Positions 54,764 to 63,948 of a stretch of 64,000 nt of DNA are shown here, piece by piece. The stretch spans positions 267,965 through 331,964 of the forward strand of contig NZ_BJKN01000003.1 in the NCBI RefSeq assembly GCF_006538365.1, written 5' to 3'. The translations under genes were made by a program, and so were the position numbers. The notes under the pieces were generated by a model that was given only the letters and a program-made list of their open reading frames with translations, had not been told where the DNA came from and did not search any database. This stretch comes from Moorella sp. E308F. Lineage in GTDB: Bacteria > Bacillota > DSM-521 > Neomoorellales > Neomoorellaceae. Positions within the stretch are counted from its first letter, which is position 1. The number at the start of each line of letters is the position of its first letter.

Positions 54764-55191
54764 TAGACAAGTCTATAGAGAGCAATTTGATTTTTCGGGG
54801 GTATAAAGTTTTACATTTATCTTATAAGTTGAATCAGAACTTTAAATCACAGAAGAATAAGTCTATACCGCTTGACTTCAAAGTACGGACTGAATCAACT
54901 GTTGATGAAACAAATAATGAGATTACCGTTGATTTATTTTGTAATATATTTGAAGAAAGCCCCGAAAAAGATAATCCATTTCACTTAGAAGTTAATTTAC
55001 GGGGCTGGTTTAAAACTAACTCTACTGTTGAAAAGAATGAGTTGTATCGTTATGCAGAAATTAACGCGCCGGCTATTCTTTTTCCCTTCTTGAGAACAGT
55101 TGTTTCGAGTATTACTATGGCTGCAAATGTTCCACCAGTAATACTTCCATTAGTTAACATCAATCGTTTAAATGAGCTTCAAAAACAATAA
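54760..55191 (+). CDS. SecB-like chaperone of TAC operon (CmdC-like)
   Basis: 143 residues. The strand pattern FHLEVNLRGWFKTN, then INAPAILFPFLRTVVSSITM and PPVILPLVNINRL, is the SecB fold, including the 'aP-iLfPyaR--i' signature. Firmicutes normally lack export SecB, so a chaperone in this context points to a TAC module, in which SecB-like proteins stabilise the antitoxin until phage proteins compete for them. It overlaps the antitoxin by 4 bp. Confidence 0.8.
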   Translation: MIDKSIESNLIFRGYKVLHLSYKLNQNFKSQKNKSIPLDFKVRTESTVDETNNEITVDLFCNIFEESPEKDNPFHLEVNLRGWFKTNSTVEKNELYRYAEINAPAILFPFLRTVVSSITMAANVPPVILPLVNINRLNELQKQ

Positions 55192-55348
55192 TAATCGCGC
55201 AATGGTCACTGAATTAAAATAGCACTTAGAAACAAGAAGTCGTTATGGAAGTTCGCCAGGCGAAAGGGAATAAATTTACTATCCTGCAGATTGAGAGAGC
55301 TTATTTACAAATGCAAGAGTGGGGCATGCTATCGCCGGAGGGAGAGGC

Positions 55349-55879
55349 GTAAAGCGCAACGTCCTAGGCAGCCGGGGCAGCGTGGTACCTTTATTCCAGC
55401 GCCAGATTGCCGCCGGCGGCCCGGTGACGGTGACCCACCCGGAGATGACCCGCTACTTTATGACCATCCCCGAGGCGGTGCAGCTGGTCATCCAGGCCGG
55501 CGCCCTGGTCCGGGGCGGGGAGATTTTTGTCCTGGATATGGGGGAGCCGGTGAAAATAGTGGACCTGGCACGGAGCATGATTATCCTGTCCGGCTACGAA
55601 CCCGGGAAGGACATTGAAATCGTCTTTACCGGCGTCCGGCCGGGAGAGAAGCTCCATGAAGAGCTCCTGACGGCCGGGGAGGGGGTCAACGCCACTTCCC
55701 ACGAGCGGATTTTCATCGCCCGGCCGGAGGAATTCGACGCCGCCAGGCTGGAGCACTTCCTGGCGCTGGTCTCCCAGCCCGGCTGGCGGGCCGACATGGC
55801 CGGGGTGGAAGAACTGCTGCGCCTGGTCCTGCCGGACTTCCGGGTAGAGAAGGGACAGGAACTGGTGCAGGTGGGTTAG
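55349..55879 (+). pseudogene. capD C-terminal half (longest fragment)
   Basis: About 177 codons in frame: [20 protein letters not shown], then [48 protein letters not shown] and the end GQELVQVG. This is the C-terminal domain of a CapD/FlaA1-type 4,6-dehydratase (intact enzymes are about 600 residues). The N-terminal NAD domain and membrane part are absent. All other capD scraps in the window align to this or to its lost first half. Confidence 0.85.
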
Positions 55880-55901
55880 GTTGTGTACCGTGTACCACAA
55901 T

Positions 55902-56477
55902 ATGAAAGCACTAAAACATAAAGGCCTGGGACTGTTAATTATTACCGCAGGTCTCTCTTTATTTTTGTTGACAACGAAAAGTTTCTGGTTACCATTTGTA
56001 GCCAGCTGGCTGATGGTAGGAGACAAAGATTTACAGCCTGCAGATGTGATTATTGTCCTCTCGGGTGAGCAGGGCGAGCGGGTGGCGACCGGCGTAAAGC
56101 TCTACCAGGAAGGCCTGGCTCCAAGGCTTCTGATGACCGGCGGCACCGTAGAATGGAACGTAGCAGCGGCTGACATCATGGCCGAACAGGCAAAATTCCT
56201 GGGGGTACCGGAAAAGGATATCATCCTGGAAAAGCGGGCTGCCAGCACCTATGAAAACGTCCTTTGTAGCCTTATGGCTCCAGGAGCAGTACATTATTTC
56301 AACGCCGCCGGGGCGTCGCCAGCAGGGGATATTGGGCACGGCGGTGCGGGACTACATCCACGTCGAGGACCTGGCGGCAGCCCACGTCCTGGCCCTGGAA
56401 GCCCATCATGGGGGAGCAGATGCGGCGGGATATGGTTGCCGGGCAAGGCGGCTGGGAAAAATAGGGCAGGTGCTTAA
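55902..56477 (+). pseudogene. ydcF (DUF218) gene fused to galE fragment, copy C
   Basis: From ATG 55902: a membrane span (GLLIITAGLSLFLLTTKSFW), then ADVIIVLSGEQGERVATGVK, MTGGTVEWNVAAADIMAEQA and EKRAASTYENVLCSL. This is YdcF-like (DUF218) up to about codon 125. At 56280 it runs into galE (YFNAAGASPAGDIG) out of galE frame, giving a nonsense tail. The C-terminal third of YdcF is lost. The galE part carries the same internal deletion as copies A and B. Confidence 0.8.
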
Positions 56478-56807
56478 ATATAGCTTTATGGTTGCTACGT
56501 TCATTAAACGGAGTGGGTACGGCGATGGTGCGGTGATGTTCGTCCTGAGCGGTTAAGTGCAATTTAATGCCGGAAATAAGTTCTGTTGTACCGGCAGCCA
56601 GCCGTGCATCCCGCTGCCTTACTTCTGTACCAAGTTTAATATTTTCTCGCGCTACGGGAAACTTTTTTCAGGGAGGGAATTTAAACTGGTAAGAAATCCT
56701 TTGCATCCTGATGGTAACGTATACCGGTAGCTGTATTCTCGGCAGCTTACGAAAATAGCCACTTCCTTTAGCCCCTGGTAGAATGAGGTGCGAAAGAGGT
56801 GGGCATC
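56478..56807. other. Spacer before the 'MAKVTAP' gene
   Basis: About 330 bp. A minus-strand stretch (about 56490-56650) stays open and reads ...TELISGIKLHLTAQDEHHRT..., possibly a transposase-like scrap, but no family is recognised. From about 56740 begins the leader shared with 53150 and 57980, which contains TAGAAT and GAAAGAGGTGG. Confidence 0.4.
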
Positions 56808-57152
56808 ATGGCCAAAGTGACGGCGCCCCTGATGTCCCTGGATGCCAGCGGCGCCTTGGGGAAGGCCCTGGTTTTTGCCAAATGGAAGGGGATCAATTAC
56901 GCCCGGCGCTATTTTGTGCCCATGAACCCCAATACTGAAAACCAGGAAAGGGTCCGCAGCTACTTCACTCAGGCGGTGACCAGCTGGCAGGGAGAGAGCC
57001 CTGAGACCAGGGCCATGTGGAACGCGGCCGTGCGCGGCCGGCCGCTGACGGGGATGAATTACTACCTGGCCCAGTATATCAAGTACCTATTCAGCCATAA
57101 CGGCCAGGCCCCGGCCACACCCTTTTTACCTCCGGGCCAGCAGCAATCCTAA
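56808..57152 (+). CDS. 'MAKVTAP' family protein, intact copy
   Basis: 114 residues from ATG 56808 behind GAGGTGG. Start MAKVTAPLMSLDASGALGKA, then [40 protein letters not shown] and WNAAVRGRPLTGMNYYLAQY. The Trp-rich, phage-like look suggests a small structural or DNA-associated protein, but no family is assigned. Two broken copies with the same leader lie at 53150 and 58039. A stem-loop follows the stop. Confidence 0.65.
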   Translation: MAKVTAPLMSLDASGALGKALVFAKWKGINYARRYFVPMNPNTENQERVRSYFTQAVTSWQGESPETRAMWNAAVRGRPLTGMNYYLAQYIKYLFSHNGQAPATPFLPPGQQQS

Positions 57153-57166
57153 AAGATTAAGCTGTG

Positions 57167-57197
57167 GAAGCGGCAGGGCCGGAGGCTTTGCCGCTTC
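57167..57197 (+). terminator. Stem-loop after the 'MAKVTAP' gene
   Basis: GAAGCGGCA (57167-57175) pairs with TGCCGCTTC (57189-57197). The T-run is poor (TCCCC), so termination may be weak. The same hairpin follows the broken copy at about 58375-58405. Confidence 0.5.
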
Positions 57198-57230
57198 TCC
57201 CCACTGCAGCCTACCAGCCTCCCTTATGCT

Positions 57231-57590
57231 CTATTTGCCACAAAGATGATTATTAATCACAGCTAAAACATCGGCTAAAGTGTTTTCGTAAGAACAAAGT
57301 ACTTCTTTTTTGTGCTTTGTATGTTTATGATGAGGAAACGTGGCTATTTCCCTGTGGTGTTCCTTGTTATCCCAGCCCATAATAACAGTATCTCCATTCA
57401 GCCAGTAGTAATTATAACGTTCCAGTTTATCGTCTTGCCAGCGATCATAAATTTCTAAAAAAGAGCCATCAATAAAATAAATCCTACCGGAGATAATGGT
57501 ACGATTCCGGCGGGTTAGTGTAGTAAAATCTTCGATGGTTGCAATAATAGTTTTATGTTTGTCCAGTGCACCCGTATAATATTGCTTCAT
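57231..57590 (-). CDS. DUF6516 (TumE-like) putative toxin
   Basis: 119 residues. ISGRIYFIDGSFLEIYDRW, YYWLNGDTVIMGWDNKEHH and FPHHKHTKHKKEV fit DUF6516 proteins, small single-domain toxins with a conserved 'G-i-f-DGS-l-v-E/D' strand pair and an 'R-DN--HH---thp-H-H' region. Its ATG overlaps the stop of the upstream partner (TAATG), typical of two-gene TA modules. AT-rich against its surroundings. Confidence 0.75.
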   Translation of the reverse strand: MKQYYTGALDKHKTIIATIEDFTTLTRRNRTIISGRIYFIDGSFLEIYDRWQDDKLERYNYYWLNGDTVIMGWDNKEHHREIATFPHHKHTKHKKEVLCSYENTLADVLAVINNHLCGK

Positions 57591-57907
57591 TATTGCTGGC
57601 CCTCTAATGCTGCTAAAAGCGTTTTAGCTTCCCTGATAATATCGAGCCACATTTCCCATTCGGTATCGTCTCTGTGGGTTTCGAAGTCTGTCATAGTAGG
57701 AACTACTTTTTTTTGGAATTCTTCATAGTTCATGTTATATTTTGCTTCTAGCCTTTTGATTTGTTCCTCGGCCTCTTTGATTTGATGTTTTAATTGGATG
57801 GTTTTCCTTTTAGCTGTAAGGTCAATGGCGTCCACGATTAAAGCTTCGCGTTCCCGAGGAGGTAGTTTTACCAACCACTCGGGTGCTCGTATTTCTATCC
57901 GTTCCAC
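57590..57907 (-). CDS. Probable antitoxin partner of DUF6516 protein
   Basis: 105 residues if started at the GTG at 57907 (GAGGTGG ahead). Begins ERIEIRAPEWLVKLPPRERE, then a coiled coil (KHQIKEAEEQIKRLEAKYN) and a helical end (WLDIIREAKTLLAALEG). It carries no DNA-binding HTH, unlike the classical TumA antitoxin. This type of coiled-coil partner precedes DUF6516 genes in thermophilic Firmicutes, to my recollection. Role assigned by overlap. Confidence 0.6.
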   Translation of the reverse strand: MERIEIRAPEWLVKLPPREREALIVDAIDLTAKRKTIQLKHQIKEAEEQIKRLEAKYNMNYEEFQKKVVPTMTDFETHRDDTEWEMWLDIIREAKTLLAALEGQQ

Positions 57908-58038
57908 TGGTAACCACCTCAATTATTTAGGTATATTCAGTTTAAAGTAGCTTTATCATTAAGTCAAGTAAGGTCACGATTTAGATTAGCCACTTCCTTT
58001 AGCCCCTGGTAGAATGAGGGGCGAAAGAGGTGGGCATC

Positions 58039-58360
58039 ATGGCCAAAGTGACGGCGCCCCTGATGTCCCTGGATGCCAGCGGCGCCCTGGGGAAGGCCCT
58101 GGTTTTTTGCCCGGCGTTATTTTGTGCCCGTGAACCCCAATACGGAGAACCAGGAAAGGGTCCGCAGCTACTTCACTAAGGGGGTGACCAGCTGGCAGGG
58201 AGAGAGCCCTGAGACCAGGGCCATGTGGAACGCGGCCGTGCGCGGCCGGCCGCTGACGGGGCTTAATTACTACCTGGCCCAGTATATCAAGTACCTTTCC
58301 GGCCATAACGGCCAGGCCCCGGCCATGTACTTTTTACCTTCGGGCCAGCAGCAGTCCTAA
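58039..58360 (+). pseudogene. 'MAKVTAP' family, frameshifted copy
   Basis: Same leader and first 24 codons as 56808, but the 23 bases coding AKWKGIN-Y are deleted, so the frame breaks at 'GGTTTTTTGCCCGGCG'. The remaining 3' part (NTENQERVRSYFTKGVTSWQ) is well kept in another frame, including the end GQQQS. Recent loss, as few other changes are seen. Confidence 0.8.
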
Positions 58361-58707
58361 AAGATTAAGCTATGGAAGCGGCAGGGCCGGAGGCTTTGCC
58401 GCTTCTCCCCTCTGCAGGCTAAAGCCTTCCTTGTGCAGGAGCGCCTGTCATTGCCTTTACCAGCAGGATATCAAGCCACATTTTCCATTCGTATGGAAAC
58501 CGCCACGAAGGAACTTTCTATAATTTGTCGAATATCCCATTATAGCCTTGATAGGGGGGCATCATGAATAGTGCTCTTGCTAAAACCGGCACCTTTCATG
58601 GAGCAAACAAGTTGTAAAAACGTGGGATCAGTTTGTAGTAGTATCTTTGTACGACCGCTTTTGGCCAGTGTGGCACCCTTTTTTTGATATTCCCGAGGGG
58701 GGTACTG
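58361..58707. other. Spacer before the 485-residue gene
   Basis: About 350 bp. It has the duplicated GC hairpin (near 58375), a scrap resembling the TumE-partner region (CCACATTTTCCATTCG near 58475), and no supported gene. The ribosome site of the next gene (GAGGGGGG) closes it. Confidence 0.5.
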
Positions 58708-60165
58708 ATGGGCATCTATCTGGGGCTGAGGGTTTTGCCAGATGAAATCGGGGCGGTGGAATGGGAGCGTTTTTATGACGCAGCCAAACAAGTGATCCAG
58801 GCCTTTGAACCGCAGCCGGTGCGCCTTACCGAAGAAGAAAAGTTTGGCTTTACGCGGCTGGTTCTTACGCGTAGCCCGGAGGGCCAGGATCACAAAGGCC
58901 GTTTTCTGGCCGTAGTCGGTGATGCCCAGACATGGGAGTGTGCTGAGCAATTTCATATCTACCGCGACATCAGGGTCTACCGGGAGATGCGAAAACGCCG
59001 AGCGGCTTCCGCCGCGTTGTCAAGGAATGCGCGTCATATTCTCCTGCGTGAAGAAGAAGGGGTTGATGTATTTTTTGCCAAAACCCAGTCCCACCCCTAT
59101 CATGATTTGGTTTGGTGCCTCGCTACCTTGGCTGAGAATGAATTCGCCGGCTTGGCCCTGGCCCGAGGCGATCTCAACGCGCGCAACTGGCTAACCGTAC
59201 ATGCCTGGCTGAGGCAGGTTAGCGGCAGGCCTCTCGTCCCGCCCTTGCTTCTGGATGTACAAAGACTTTGGGATATCCTGGGTACTGAGCTGGATGGGAT
59301 AGACCTGGCCCGAGCCGTGTCCGAGCGTATGGTAGACAAGGCACCCCTTTACAGACTCCTGCGAGATAAGGACCCCGACCTTCTGGGCAAGTTTTTGGCC
59401 GAAAGTCTACGTGAGTATCCTGCACACACCATGGGTGCCCTGCGTACTTGTATGGATTTTCTCGACAGCGTCGGGGATCTGGCCCTTTTAGTGAAGGTGG
59501 CCAGTGTGGATCCGGCGGGACCTCGATGGGAAGTGGATGAGGTCTTGCGTATTGTCGTTGCCCTGGGGGCCTTTACACCCCAGGGACGGGCTCCGGAAAG
59601 CAGTCTGGCCGCCGGTTTTCTCCCGGCCGAGTTTCGTCCGGACTTCTATTGCACTAACTTTTACGTGCAGCCGGAAGAAGCCGCGCGCCAGGTGGCCGGT
59701 ATCATCGGGCGCCCGGTAATCGACATTGAGGAGATCATTTTCCGAATACAACGCGAAGAAGCGGCGCGGATGATCCCTGGACAGGTACGGGGAGGTAAGA
59801 CAGGGAGGAATGCCGGGGAGGAACTTCCCCTGGAAGAGGCAAAGGTGGAGATACCCTACCCTGAGCAACTAATCAGCGGACTAAGGGAGGAGATGATTCG
59901 CAAGGGTTTCAGTTGGGACGAGACGCACCTGAGGCGCCTGATGCTGGCCATGATGGCCAAAGCAGGCATTATGCTTCCCGAAGAAGCGTGGGCGGCATTG
60001 GATTCTGAAACTGATCCGGACATCCTGGGCTTCTTGCCATTTCTTCTCCATGGTTATCAGGGTTCGGCAGCGGAGAGAGAAATGTTATGCCATCTTTTTG
60101 CCAATCTGGGCGAGATCAAGCAGTGCTGGAAGAGTGGACGACCATGGATTTACAACGTGGATTAA
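58708..60165 (+). CDS. Unknown 485-residue protein
   Basis: From the ATG at 58708, six bases after GAGGGGGGT. An N-terminal alpha/beta region (GIYLGLRVLPDEIG, FAVVGDAQTWECAEQFHIYR) is followed by a long helical part with GDLNARNWLTVHAWLRQVSG, and a C-terminal portion with charged linker (RGGKTGRNAGEEL). No recognised domain and no catalytic motif. It stands alone, GC-rich and well preserved, between a dead 'MAKVTAP' copy and the Rpn nuclease gene. Possibly an uncharacterised defence or phage-related protein. Confidence 0.6.
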   Translation: MGIYLGLRVLPDEIGAVEWERFYDAAKQVIQAFEPQPVRLTEEEKFGFTRLVLTRSPEGQDHKGRFLAVVGDAQTWECAEQFHIYRDIRVYREMRKRRAASAALSRNARHILLREEEGVDVFFAKTQSHPYHDLVWCLATLAENEFAGLALARGDLNARNWLTVHAWLRQVSGRPLVPPLLLDVQRLWDILGTELDGIDLARAVSERMVDKAPLYRLLRDKDPDLLGKFLAESLREYPAHTMGALRTCMDFLDSVGDLALLVKVASVDPAGPRWEVDEVLRIVVALGAFTPQGRAPESSLAAGFLPAEFRPDFYCTNFYVQPEEAARQVAGIIGRPVIDIEEIIFRIQREEAARMIPGQVRGGKTGRNAGEELPLEEAKVEIPYPEQLISGLREEMIRKGFSWDETHLRRLMLAMMAKAGIMLPEEAWAALDSETDPDILGFLPFLLHGYQGSAAEREMLCHLFANLGEIKQCWKSGRPWIYNVD

Positions 60166-60298
60166 CGGTACCAGACAGGTGGTTAACTATACGTTGATTA
60201 TATGTTATGATATATGATTCTAAAGTCTCTGGCTTACTCTTTTTGCTATCTTTGGGGAGGAAGCAACCTGCAATAACTTCAGTGGAATAAAGGACCTT

Positions 60299-61264
<966 letters not shown>

Positions 61265-61354
61265 CGCCTGATTTAATTTTACCAGTGGATTATCGCGGGG
61301 GCAAGAGCGCTTTTTTGTAGCTGGCAGGGAGAGAGCTGGGGCATGCGGTGTCCT

Positions 61355-61595
61355 AGGTCATTGGGAGATGGGCGCAGCGCTTGGCATGCAGAAAAAGCGA
61401 TGAAACGTTACCTGGCAGGGGTTAGCATCGGCGAGCAGGCTCTGCCGCCAGGCTTTAACGGCCTGCTTCCTTGGAGCTGGATAGATAATCGTCCTTTTCT
61501 GCACGCCCTGCACGGATTGAATAACGTCGGCGGCTTGACTCTCCTCCAGGCGGCTCTACACTGCGGCGTACCCTACTTCGTTTTTTCCTCCAGCC
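61355..61595 (+). pseudogene. TPR-like gene scrap joined to galE scrap
   Basis: 61355-61525 repeats the distinctive middle of the 42328 gene (GDGRSAWHAEKAMKRYLAGV, GFNGLLPWSWIDNRPFLHAL). At about 61520 it switches to the galE interior (NNVGGLTLLQAALHCGVPYF, then VFSSS). Both are truncated on each side. A further short 'MAKVTAP' scrap (GCTGGCAGGGAGAGAGC) lies at 61320. Confidence 0.8.
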
Positions 61596-61664
61596 TTGAC
61601 CGGATTAAAAATATATACTAAGCTTAAAGAAAATGTTAATGTAACCATTAATGGGGGTGTTAAA

Positions 61665-61943
61665 ATGGAACGCATTGCCGGCATAAATGAAGTCCGCCCG
61701 AAATTAACTTCCTTCATTGAATCTCTAAAAAATGATTCCCCGGTAGTTATTACAATCAACAGTGAACCTAAAGCTGTACTCCTGGATTACGAGAAATACC
61801 GGCTCTTGCAAAAAACCGCCGAAGAAAACAAAAGGTTGGCCTTAAAAACAGCCCTGGCTAAGATTAGATCCAGAGCAGCTACAAATGGTCTTACCCAGGC
61901 GGATATAGAAAAAGAAATTAAGGAGTACAGAGAGGGCAAATGA
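61665..61943 (+). CDS. Phd/YefM-family antitoxin
   Basis: 92 residues. ERIAGINEVRPKLTSFIESL, then SPVVITINSEPKAVLLDYEK is the Phd/YefM N-terminal DNA-binding fold. The C-terminal RAATNGLTQADIEKEIKEYR wraps the toxin. GGGGGT precedes the ATG. It overlaps the PIN toxin start by 4 bp, but that toxin is frameshifted, so the antitoxin is probably left without a live partner. Confidence 0.85.
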   Translation: MERIAGINEVRPKLTSFIESLKNDSPVVITINSEPKAVLLDYEKYRLLQKTAEENKRLALKTALAKIRSRAATNGLTQADIEKEIKEYREGK

Positions 61944-62361
61944 AAGTAGTTTTAGATACGAATGTAGTTATATCAGGCCTGTTGGCACCGGTAGGGCCGC
62001 CGACCTTTGGGCAGACGGGAAAATCGAAGTTGTAGTCAGCCCCGCGGTTATAACGGAGTATATGGGGGTTTTTCTCAGACCAAAGTTTGCCAAGGCCGGC
62101 ACCGTGGAAGAAAGGCAGCAATTATTAGAAGGTTTTATTAACCTTGATAACACAATTTTGGTATTGCCTGATGTAGAAGTTAACGCTATTAACGCAGATC
62201 CAAGTGATAACCGTTTTTTAGAGTGCGCCAAGTCGGGGAAAACCAACTGCCTCATCTCTGGTGACAGCCATCTGCTTGCCCTGGGGGAATATGAAGGGAT
62301 CCCCATAATCACCCCGAAGCAGTTTATAGAAACATTTTCTTTTGAAGAGTTGGCAACATAA
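61940..62361 (+). pseudogene. PIN toxin (COG1569-type), frameshifted
   Basis: The ATG at 61940 opens MKVVLDTNVVISGLLAPVGP, then the frame breaks near 61995 and continues in another frame as ADLWADGKIEVVVSPAVITE ... NRFLECAKSGKTNCLISGDS. All PIN acidic positions are present across the two frames. A small deletion at 'GGGCCGCCGACC' explains the break, or a sequencing error could. Confidence 0.8.
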
Positions 62362-62362
62362 A

Positions 62363-62509
62363 GGGGAAAGAGCGGAGGAATTTCTCGCTGCTACCGGCCT
62401 AACCGCAGAAGAATTGGCCCATATGGAAGATAAGCATCTACTGATGCCTCTTGAGAATAATGTGTACAATGACGATGACTTGATGGCCGCTAACGCACCC
62501 GGTATTTAG
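62363..62509 (+). pseudogene. MerR-like effector-region scrap
   Basis: 48 codons with no start: EEFLAATGLTAEELAHMEDK then LLMPLENNVYNDDDLMAA. The pattern 'tGLt-eeLa--e--gLl-P---vYdddDl' recalls the helical unit of MerR-type regulators. No rest of the gene is seen. Confidence 0.4.
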
Positions 62510-62647
62510 CGCGGATTTCTGCCCCCAGAACGGCCATTTCCGCTGACGAAAGGTTGGTCAACGCCCTGCTGCCCACTTCGCTTGGCCCATTTGTCCGGTC
62601 AACAACGTCCATCGCCTGGCAGTGGGAGCGGAAGCGGTAAAACTGGA
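62510..62647. other. Debris with a galE C-terminal snippet
   Basis: 62590-62640 includes CATCGCCTGGCAGTGGGAGC, the 'AWQWE-KR' end of galE (as at 41140 and 63660). Nothing else recognisable. Confidence 0.6.
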
Positions 62648-63059
62648 CTATATTTCTGGAGCAGAGATTTGTATCGCTTTTTCAAGGCTTAAGGTTAAAG
62701 AGGGAGGGAAATCTTTAAGGTTTGATGTGATTACCTTCACACCTTTTATTGCTGCAGTGGCCGCGATAAGACTATCAGCCATACTCATTGTTTTTCCTTC
62801 TGCGGCCCATTCCCGCCTTAGCGTTGCTGCGAATTCAGCAATTGTACTGTCGACGGGGAAGTTCCCAATTTTCAAGAAGAGTTTTCACGATTTTTTGGGC
62901 TTTAGGCGTTCGTGCTCCTGTTAAAAGCTCATGATAGACTATCACACTGCTAACCGCTGCGCCTGATAAAATTATTTTTTCCAACCAGTTACTGACTTTC
63001 GCGGCAAGTCTGCCGGTAAGATGATCGATTAAAACACAGGTGTCTATCAAATATTCCAT
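62648..63059 (-). pseudogene. PIN toxin (VapC-type), frameshifted
   Basis: Minus strand: MEYLIDTCVLIDHLTGRLAA ... VIVYHELLTGARTPKAQKI runs from 63059 to about 62870. The second half (STIAEFAATLRREWAAEGKT, MSMADSLIAATAAI, KVITSNLKDF) is in another frame to 62648. A single indel near 62865-62875 would join them. Until corrected, the toxin is inactive. Confidence 0.8.
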
Positions 63060-63319
63060 AGAGACGTCTCCTTATCTTTACCGCGCAAGCCTTGAACCCA
63101 TTTTGTTCCTCCAGTTTTCGTCCATTCGGGAGCATCCTCATGCGCCAAAGCGCCCCGGGTTTCTCTGAAGGCTTTAACTTGCATTTCCCGACGCAGTTTT
63201 TCGGTTACAGCTTCGACGATAAAGCTGTTGCGGTTTAGGCCGCGCTCTTTAAGATAGACCGTCATTTTATCTATCACTGTTGCGGGAAACCTTATATGGA
63301 TCATTTTTGTTTCGGGCAT
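63047..63319 (-). CDS. Ribbon-helix-helix antitoxin
   Basis: 90 residues from ATG 63319 behind GGAGGTG. KMIHIRFPATVIDKMTVYLK then RGLNRNSFIVEAVTEKL is the CopG/RHH DNA-binding fold. It overlaps the PIN toxin by 13 bp. The C-terminal tail (WTKTGGTKWVQGLRGKDKE) would contact the toxin. A promoter-like AT-rich stretch lies at 63335-63370. Confidence 0.8.
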   Translation of the reverse strand: MPETKMIHIRFPATVIDKMTVYLKERGLNRNSFIVEAVTEKLRREMQVKAFRETRGALAHEDAPEWTKTGGTKWVQGLRGKDKETSLWNI

Positions 63320-63346
63320 TTTATAACACCTCCTGTTATTATACAA

Positions 63347-63948
63347 TATAACAGATTATAGAAATAGAGACAACATGTAATTTAGCCTGTCTGGCTTAAG
63401 GATTACCATATAATAATGCTAGCAAAATGATAGCACAGGGGGTGCTGGTTTTGCCCGTCATCCTTATCCGTTTATGTTGGTTACCTGAAGGAAAAAGACC
63501 GGGAAAGGGAAGGGGAGCCGTCTGGCGGCAGTTCCAGGCGCAGGCCAGGGTGGAAGAGCTTTTGTTCCTGGCGCTGTCGGGCTTCCGGGCGAAGAAGGAA
63601 AATCCGCGTGCGCCTCGGCTGGGTGCCGGTCCACGATGACCTGGAGGGCATCATCTACTCCGCCTGGCAGTGGGAGCGGAAGAGGAATAGCGTCCCGGCT
63701 AGGCCCGCGACTATTTCACCCAGGCGGTGACCAGCGAGTAAGAGACCAGCGTGTAAGAGGATAGTCCTAAGATTAGGATCATGTAGAAAGCGACCGTGTG
63801 AAGCCTGTCGCTCCCGGCCTGCTAGGCCCTGTAGTATTTTTTGGAGATGCCCTCCACAGTAAACTTGGATTTTGCTTGTAATTATAGTGCTAGTAATGGT
63901 ATACTTCTGGTAAGAAAATCTTTCTGGAAGTAAGGAGAAGGATGCTTC
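63347..63948. other. Right-end debris
   Basis: Apart from the capD/galE chimera at 63520-63730, no gene is supported. 63427-63520 has an open frame of unknown nature. 63730-63800 repeats the post-galE sequence (GAAAGCGACCGTGTGAAGCC). A promoter-like region precedes the last gene. Confidence 0.5.
63520..63730 (+). pseudogene. capD C-terminus joined to galE C-terminus
   Basis: 63530-63600 reads QARVEELLFLALSGFRAKKE (capD tail, as at 40100), and at about 63606 it switches to galE's last 40 codons ([20 protein letters not shown]). This is the 40.0-41.2 kb arrangement with the whole galE body deleted. Followed by the same post-galE sequence as 41205-41300. Confidence 0.85.
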
